Assembly (NCBI GenBank): GCA_002104905.1
Contig: MCFE01000041.1
Coordinates: 62,001-126,000, forward strand
Direction of reading: 5' to 3'
DNA: 64,000 nt
Source: Basidiobolus meristosporus CBS 931.73
Lineage: Eukaryota; Basidiobolomycota; Basidiobolomycetes; Basidiobolales; Basidiobolaceae
Below the pieces are notes generated by a model that had not been told where the DNA came from, did not search any database, and worked only from the letters and a program-made list of their open reading frames with translations. Below are positions 57,266 through 64,000 of the stretch, one piece after another. A program made the position numbers and the translations under genes. Numbering within the stretch: position 1 is the stretch's first letter; each line of letters begins with the position of its first letter.

Positions 57266-60200
57266 TTAGATCATCCCGAATCCCTTGGAGTTCTCAATGG
57301 CGGTGAGTAACGACTCCTCCAGCTTCTGCTTGCTACTATACTCGCATAGCAGGAGAACGTTGAAACAAGTGTGGGATGTAGGCAGCCTAGATATTAGACA
57401 AACGAGAATTGAGCTTCGACTCGGTCACACATAGGCACATACGCGTACCTGTCAGAGTCGCCGCCGTTCTTGGCGATGACGAATTGTAGCTTGCTTAGGC
57501 CTCCGATAGGAACTCGGTCACTTCCAGTGGCGAAGAAAAGTAATTTCTTCTTTTGGCCTTCGGTAAAATTATGGACGATCTCCCAGAAGTTCCTAGGATT
57601 AAATGAGGATGAGACGGGAACCAGGGCTGGTGAATAACCTCTCCACCCACTTGATAATCGACGAGTCCTTGGTGAATCCTCCGTCGTATTGAGTGACCCG
57701 TTCTAAGGCCTCAAAATCAAGTTCGGAGCTACCACAGATCAGCTGCTCGACCTCCTCGGGTCTAAATAACTTCGATGATGACAGATTAATCCCGTAGAAA
57801 TCAAAGGACGACTGATGCTTGTATAACTACCTGGATCGCACTCCCTGCACATACGTTATCGAAGCCTTCCTTGAACGCATTAAATTGTCTCTCCACAGAT
57901 TTGTTGAAGATGAAATCTACATAAAGATCCACGAATTCTGTTGCAAGCAACATATTAGCACCGAGGCATCTTCTCAGAGGCAGTTGTGAGTTCCACACCT
58001 TTTCTGTTTTCCGAGGTTAGCTTGACGTCCGCCCCACCAGGCTTCAAATCGTAGGTGAAGCGTCCATCCAGGTATTCATTCTCAATCTGGAAAGTTCGCT
58101 CAAAAGCCGACTCAACATCCCCTTCAAAATCTAGCAGCTGTTTCAAACCGTGGGCAAGAGTCTGGCGCGGTGAAGCATCGGGTAAGTAAAGGCCTGGTTA
58201 ACTTGATATATAGTGATCGACTAACCGGGTCTAGGTTTTTGAGGTCCTCCAGGCCTACCTCCTGGCCCATCAATTTTTTGTAGAGGTTGAACGAAAAGCG
58301 GACATCCAATATGACTGAGTTGTATATAGCCAATCCAATCAACCGCCCAATCAAACGGTACTCTTCTAATTGTGCTTCGTCTACCAGTGGATTAGATATA
58401 AACCAGCATGTCCGCGTTTCTTCGTTGAATGTGAACATTCCTAGAAGCAATTTATGAGCAATGCACCAAACGAGAACTGTCATATGGAGGCAGTGATTAC
58501 CGTATTTTGGGTCGAACATCTCACTTACTACGAGCTGGAAAAATTCCTTTTGCACCCCGCCCTCGTCCACTCCCTCCTCCCCGACAAATTGGACACGAAG
58601 TTGCTTCTTCAAGTCTTTGGTGGTTTTCGACTCGAGCTAAACCGGGGTAAGTACAGGCTGCCAACCAGCTGAGAGAACAGTTTGCTACCTGAAATAGTGC
58701 GTCCCGGATAATGTGGCTTCTTCTGATCTCTAGCACCAAGTATGGGCTGTTAACCCCAATAAACAAAGCTCTGAAAAAGGCATCCTGTATGCCAGGTATC
58801 AGCACATCACCATATGAAATAACCCCACATCAACGAACCTGTAGTTCATGTCTCATTTGCACCATACTCTCCACCTTGAGGATATCGCTCTTAGTGGCAG
58901 GGTTCAGGATGAACGCATAATTGCAGAATGAAAATCTATTCATTACGGCTGGTGTTAGACACAAATAGAGCAGCCCAATGTAAATGAAGATATTTACCCG
59001 TCCTTGGTCTTGTATCGAGGGAAATCCTCCTTTATCTCAATTTGCTCATTAACCGCGTCGTTATAGAACTCGGTGAATGAAACGAACTGCTTCTCCTCGT
59101 TCAGTACACCTGGATGGTCATCGGGTTAAGGACTATTGGAGACCGACCACAATCAACAAATCAGCAATTCAAAGGATACATAGTATTTCCAAGCATTTAG
59201 TGGCTTTCATGACGGCCTCATTTTTGTTTGGGGTGATACTTTCGTCGGCACGAAGAAGCAGACGCATCGTGATGAACTGCTGGAAAACGCTAACATAGTG
59301 CTGGAAGAACTCGCAAGTAACCGGATGTGGGACTTCCTGATCAGGATCCAGTATCAGGACGTTGGAGTCATCAGTTGTTGGCTTTGCGGAGATATAACTA
59401 CACAGTCGCTTTTGGAACGCCAAAGGCTGTGCCAAAAGAGCGTCACAAAGCTTGGGCATTATGTCGTGGTGCTCGACCGGGTCCATAAGCAATGGATTCT
59501 GTTTGAGGTGTGAGACATAAATCTCATCAAGAGATTACTGTACAGCCGCAAACTTACCAATAAAACCATTAGAAAGATTATCAGGCTGTGTTCCGTGAGG
59601 GTCTCCACCTTGGCAATGATCTTCTCAAATAGCAACATCGTTCCAGAGAGCAGTGCGTTCCGAGCTCTTTTGGGGCACTGCTGGATTATCGTTTCATAGG
59701 CTTGCTTAACCGCTACCAAGTCAACATGGCAGGCCTCTTTTAGCTGGGGATTTTTTTGCTCAAAGCTGCCACAAAGATTTTCCAGACTTCCGAAGACACA
59801 ATACAGAGTCTGATAAAGTGGCTTATAATTCTTGGTGGAGTGACACTCTGAGATCAGGGATGATAAGGTTTCAGTGTCTAGCTTCATATTCGCTTCTGTA
59901 ATATTGAATTCATCAAATGTATCCCTAACTCTTTTTCTCGAGTCACTGAAGCTATTCCTTTGGTCCTTACTTTTCATGTCCTGACTCGGTGAATCATTCC
60001 CAAGATCGGATATATCAGGGCAGATATATGTATCTCCTTCCTCTGCCAAAGATAAGGATAGAGCTGCTGCTTCATTCGGGTCTCTTTGGACGAACGCTAC
60101 GATGTAACTCAACTTTAACCATCATCCGACAGATTGAACAAAGGGAATTGGCCATATACCTGGATTCGAAGCACAATAGCGGTTTTTGCATCTCTCTTGT

Positions 60201-61304
60201 GAACACCCGTACATGATTTGCCAGAAGTATCTAAGTAGGATTGCTTAATGACGCTCTAGTACTAAACCATGTCACTATGTTGTCGTACCTTTTAACAAGT
60301 GTTTCGAAATCCATCTTGTCACCGCTGCTTCCTGATCTCCGACTAGTACCCGGCGACGTAGCGGCTGTGGGAGCGCCCCGAGATCTATCAGGTTGATGCC
60401 TGCCAACCTCAGGTTCCCCATTTCCGGCATAGCCAGAACTGCGACTACGGTTTATACTTGTTGGGCTGAGTGTGCTTACCGGACTCGCTGCTTGACGTAG
60501 CTGATTAGCAGGCATTATTATTTGTCTGGAATCCATAATTGAGCTTTGCTCTGAAGACCCATTGCTGCTAGCTCCGCCCCATTGGGAGCCACTGCCCACG
60601 TTATTCCAAGTCGATCGACTGGTGGATTGGCTGAATGACTCTGTATTCACCGAATTCGGATAGAAGCGATGGTATGATTGTTGCTGATACTCGCCATTAC
60701 TACTTTCAAGGTGCTGAGCTCTGTTCGCTGAATCCAGTCGAATAGTGGATGGAGGGTACTGCTGAGCAGGCTGCGCGCTAGCTCCGGGATAATATCTAGC
60801 CTCTGGGTGTGGTTGCGAAGACATCAAATTGCGGATATTGGGAGCGCTAAACAGGAAAGAACACAAAAGAAGTTATTAGACGACAGCAAAACACAATCCA
60901 AGAGGGTGCGACAATTACTTTGGAAAGGTGGTATCAACCTCCATTGGCCGAAGATGTCCGGGATGTTCACTAGAAACAATTGGTGCTGAAGACCGTGGAA
61001 AATCAGCATATAACGAGCCATCAGCCAAATTTATATTCATACCGGTGTGATGTGGTCGATATGAATAAGAATTTTGGGCCAAATTTGCTTCGAAATTCGC
61101 ATCCAATTGTGGCAGCCTAGGTAAGGAATAACCGCTACTTGTGGAAGCAGATGGCATATGCTGACTATTGCTCAAGGGCTGTATAGAATTGTATCTGGAA
61201 TTATTTGCTCTCCTCATGTTTGGAGTCAAAGATACTCTAGAATCTTCTGCATCCTCCTTCGGTAGGTTATATTGCAGATCCTCTGCTCTGCGTGGTCGAG
61301 ACAT
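57266..61304 (-). CDS. UBE3A-like HECT E3 ubiquitin ligase with AZUL domain
   Basis: HECT-type E3 ligase that takes ubiquitin from an E2 onto its own cysteine and passes it to substrates. Chosen ATG 61304 ([13 protein letters not shown]); an upstream in-frame start is less likely. The N-terminal third is Ser/Gln/Pro-rich and probably disordered. The AZUL zinc domain follows [14 protein letters not shown]. Its Cys pattern is C-x4-C-x4-C-x29-C, and the first three cysteines are in a 71-nt exon (60161-60231). The HECT domain has [67 protein letters not shown] and [10 protein letters not shown]. The catalytic Cys is in [14 protein letters not shown] (codon 57365-57367). It ends SKGFGMI with TAA at 57266-57268. 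Many short introns, for example 57387-57448, and no inactivating change seen. Relation to yeast Hul4 is likely but not settled. Confidence 0.92.
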
Positions 61305-61707
61305 CAGCTTCTGAGAGTAAGGACTGAAATACACAAGAGCTTTGCCACTAAAAGGATAGTTAACAAGCGAGAATAGAAAATTAAAGTAGGACAATGGGAC
61401 AAATTGAGCAGAGTCTTAACGTTGTGACAGTTCTTTGAGTAGTATCATATGGACAAATTGAGCTCAACATCTGATATTTGATGAATCTCACGTGAATCAT
61501 CTTGCGGATTCGTAGACTATGCGGGATCATTAGTGGGATTCGTCCAGACATCCTAATCTGCTGCAAGCTACATTAAATGACTTATCTGGGGGATATCACG
61601 AACGCGTATCATGACTTTATTATGGACTAATTAAATGATTGTGTTGGGCGAAAACAGAGTTTTCCCTAACGAAAGCAAATCGGCACGAAAATACTGATAA
61701 ATAATCT
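61305..61707. other. Spacer between the HECT gene start and the ARP4 stop
   Basis: About 400 bp containing the HECT promoter and 5' UTR and the ARP4 3' end. Short ORFs (61381-61566) have no support. It is AT-rich and contains no repeat seen elsewhere in the window. Confidence 0.55.
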
Positions 61708-63581
61708 CTATTGGCATTTTTTCTCTATGATCGAGCCACCACTCTCTTCATATTCCTTTTTGGAGACCCAGAGCTGGTGGAATGTACCTAGGGACGCAAG
61801 AATGGAGCCGCCAATCCAATTGCTGTACTTTCTTTCAACGGAGTTACCAGCAGCATGGATCTTGATTTTGCTCTGAACAATTTTTGCAATTTGAATTAGA
61901 TAAGTGGCGCAAATGGTGCAAATGGCAGCTCGCACTTACAGCGGGGGCAAGGTTGTACAGTTCAAAGTTGACGCGATCACTAAAACCAGGATACAAGGTG
62001 TTGCCTCCGCTTAAAACAATGTTGTTGAATAGATGAGGTCTGACATCGACGTCGCAGTTCGAGATACTATTGTATATCAACTGCGACACTCCTTGGCATT
62101 CATTGATGTCGAAGAGCGATTGCTGCGGCGAGAAGGGGGAACGTGAGATAAGGCACTTGCATACAGCCGCGCTCAGTCACAAACCTTTACAATGAATCTG
62201 GGCGGTTGGAACATGATTTCTGGCAGAGCAAATCTCTCGGTGCCAAATTGATTGTTGTAACCATCAGGAAACTCGAATGACTTGAGAGGGCGGGTACCCA
62301 CAGTGCTAGATAATACAGAATGCCATCAGTACTGTGACTGCAAGTGAGGGACAAGTATCTTGTCCAACTTCTCATCGTATATGTTCTCAAACACTTGGCA
62401 CACTGATTCCTTATATTCATTAATGGCTCTCTATCGTGTTCGTTAGATTGGATGCTTCAAACCAAGGAAACATTCGACAAAAGCCTACCATCTGCATCTG
62501 ATAATGGTAATTGGGGTTGGTGTTTGGCCTGTTCTTCAACTCGACTTGTGCTGGCTCACCCGCCTCCACTGGGGATTTCTTGTTGATGAGGTAGTGAGGA
62601 TTGATCTCGACTCCCTTGTTCGCCTTGAAGTCATGGAGGATTTGATCAGATATGAATTCACCACCGATATTTTGCTTTAGAATGCCTGTTTGTTTCCATT
62701 CATTAGCTTCTCCAATCCGGCCACTATGTGATGGGTCTTTCTAACCTTTCTTTAGAACATAACCGTCATAAACTGGAACTGCGCTTGTCATTCCGCCTCC
62801 GGAGTCGAGAACCAAGGCAGTTGGCTTGCCGGAAGCAAATCTATTTCTTGAAGTTTAACCACAGGGAATTACCAGTTGTTGAAACCTCGCACTTACGCAG
62901 ACAACACAGCGTTTTTACAGATAAAGAAGGCCGGGAAGTTGTATTTCTCGAAAGCGAGCTCCGCTATTTTCTCGCGAATCTCTCTTGTATTCCAAGAGGC
63001 CTCGGTAACCAAAAGGGGATGCTCCTCGGGATTGACACGCAACCGGTCCAAGAAAGCATGATTCCAAATCTCCTCAAGTACCTCCCAATCCTCAACTGGA
63101 AATCAAAACGGGTTAAATGTGTGCCCTGAATCACTGCATCAAGAATATCAACTGACCAAGGCCATCTTTCAGAGGGTTTTTGACATCCATATTTTCTCTC
63201 CAGCAAGAGAAATCGCTATCACCAACGTGGTACTTGAGTGTTTTCTTGGAAGAGGATTGTTGATCTAGAGATTCACCAGTACCAGCATCAGTCATGCTCT
63301 CATCTCGATTCTCCTCAATATTCCCGTTTTGTTGAGTTTCTGTTACGCCAACAAAAGAGGGGAATACAGTTTTAGGCGCGTCTTCACCCGCGTAGCCTGC
63401 CTTTGTCCAGCACGTTCCTACGTCGATGACCAAGGCCGAAACTTCGTCTACATGGAGAAAGGATTATGTTAATAAAATCTATTCTGCTCGCGCGTATAAG
63501 GTGCTCAGTGACGAATTCGTGAGATCTGTAAGCTCTTATCCAAAAGGATCGACATCCAATACCTCCTCCATATGTTGCCAT
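61708..63581 (-). CDS. ARP4: Actin-related protein 4 (Arp4/BAF53 type)
   Basis: Nuclear actin-related protein, a shared subunit of the NuA4, SWR1 and INO80 chromatin complexes. ATG 63579-63581, [19 protein letters not shown], with the first intron splitting the GGD codons. [18 protein letters not shown] follows. The Arp4-type insertion of about 35 residues, rich in Glu, Asp, Ser and Gln, stands before [18 protein letters not shown]. Then come the [10 protein letters not shown] region near 62650, [20 protein letters not shown], and [20 protein letters not shown]. The C-terminus [20 protein letters not shown] ends in IIEKKCQ and TAG at 61708-61710. The C-terminal ending and the N-terminal insertion separate it from actin. 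Several short introns. I see no damage. Confidence 0.93.
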
Positions 63582-64000
63582 TTCCAAGCAGTTTCTTGAC
63601 TTGACAAGAATTATGTTACAGAACAAAAACACCAGTTACAATAATAAATAAGATTTTGTATCGCTGTTGTGATTGCTGGGAGTCACCAATCATTTCAAAT
63701 GTTTAACGAAATCAAGTTAAGGCTTGGCTTAATAGTCGCGAACTTAATCAACTTTGAGATCTGCTGCTAAATAAATATAAACTCGAGTGTTATATCAGCT
63801 GTCCCAACAAATATAATGTATTAATGGACATGTGGACTTCAACCAACTCCTACATGAACTTGTTACCAACTTTGTGATGATTGTATCAGTGCAATGAAGT
63901 TTATCAGCCATGCAAGCGCTGCAAGAGCAAGGAAGTTTCTTGATTATGAGTAATCTCACGTGCAAGAAACCTACGGTCAATCAATCAACTTGACTTCCTG
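63582..64000. other. Region upstream of ARP4
   Basis: Contains the presumed ARP4 promoter. No gene or repeat is recognised. Short ORFs at 63384-63632 and 63795-63980 are not supported. Confidence 0.5.

Noticed and set aside
1-64000. tRNA, rRNA or CRISPR features
   Set aside because: I saw no cloverleaf-like A/B box arrangement, rRNA block or regular direct-repeat array. The half-tRNA match at 6259-6271 is a retroelement primer site.

Overview
The window is nuclear DNA of a fungus. The host genes have many 50-70 nt GT-AG introns and typical fungal proteins. The layout is two gene-bearing edges around a transposon island of about 54 kb. A transposon-rich basidiomycete, for example a rust-like fungus, fits, but the sequence alone does not fix the lineage. 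Left edge (1-2.3 kb): the 5' two thirds of a VPS1-type dynamin GTPase on the minus strand, cut by the window edge inside an intron, and a short divergent exon-like ORF of unknown function. Right edge (57.2-63.6 kb): an apparently intact UBE3A-like HECT ubiquitin ligase with an N-terminal AZUL zinc domain, and the actin-related protein ARP4. Both are on the minus strand.

The island (about 2.6-56.5 kb) is a nested stack that can be ordered from target-site duplications (TSDs). A minus-strand Ty1/copia relic (C0) was split by a plus-strand copia (C1, 3839-30402, TSD GATTG). C1 was split by a second copy (C2, 4915-15352, TSD AGGAC). C2 received a third copy (C3, 5909-10595, TSD TTAAT) and a 1.06-kb solo LTR of another family. 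C3 is nearly intact: its LTRs differ at one base and its gag-pol has one nonsense codon. The 3' LTR of C1 was split by a Tnp2-type (EnSpm/CACTA-related) DNA transposon, A (18725-30165, TSD ATAT). A carries a Ty3/gypsy element (23649-28558, TSD CATT) and a 734-bp fold-back element (18910-19643).

To the right lie further Tnp2-element copies (D2, B, C, D, E) and Harbinger-type elements (X, Y, W), inserted in one another. The Tnp2 elements have divergent ORFs: the Tnp2 transposase and a coiled-coil, NLS-bearing second protein. The Harbinger elements also have two divergent ORFs: a DDE transposase and a second protein with a basic C-terminus. Y (44428-47807) is the best preserved and still has many CpGs, whereas older copies have lost them.

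The most unusual item is at 41.24-42.58 kb. Harbinger copy X carries, in place of its normal spacer between the two ORFs, a broken minus-strand gene for about the N-terminal 440 residues of a multisubunit RNA polymerase second-largest (Rpb2/beta) subunit. It is far too divergent to be the host Pol I, II or III subunit and looks like a gene of viral or plasmid origin, now a pseudogene.
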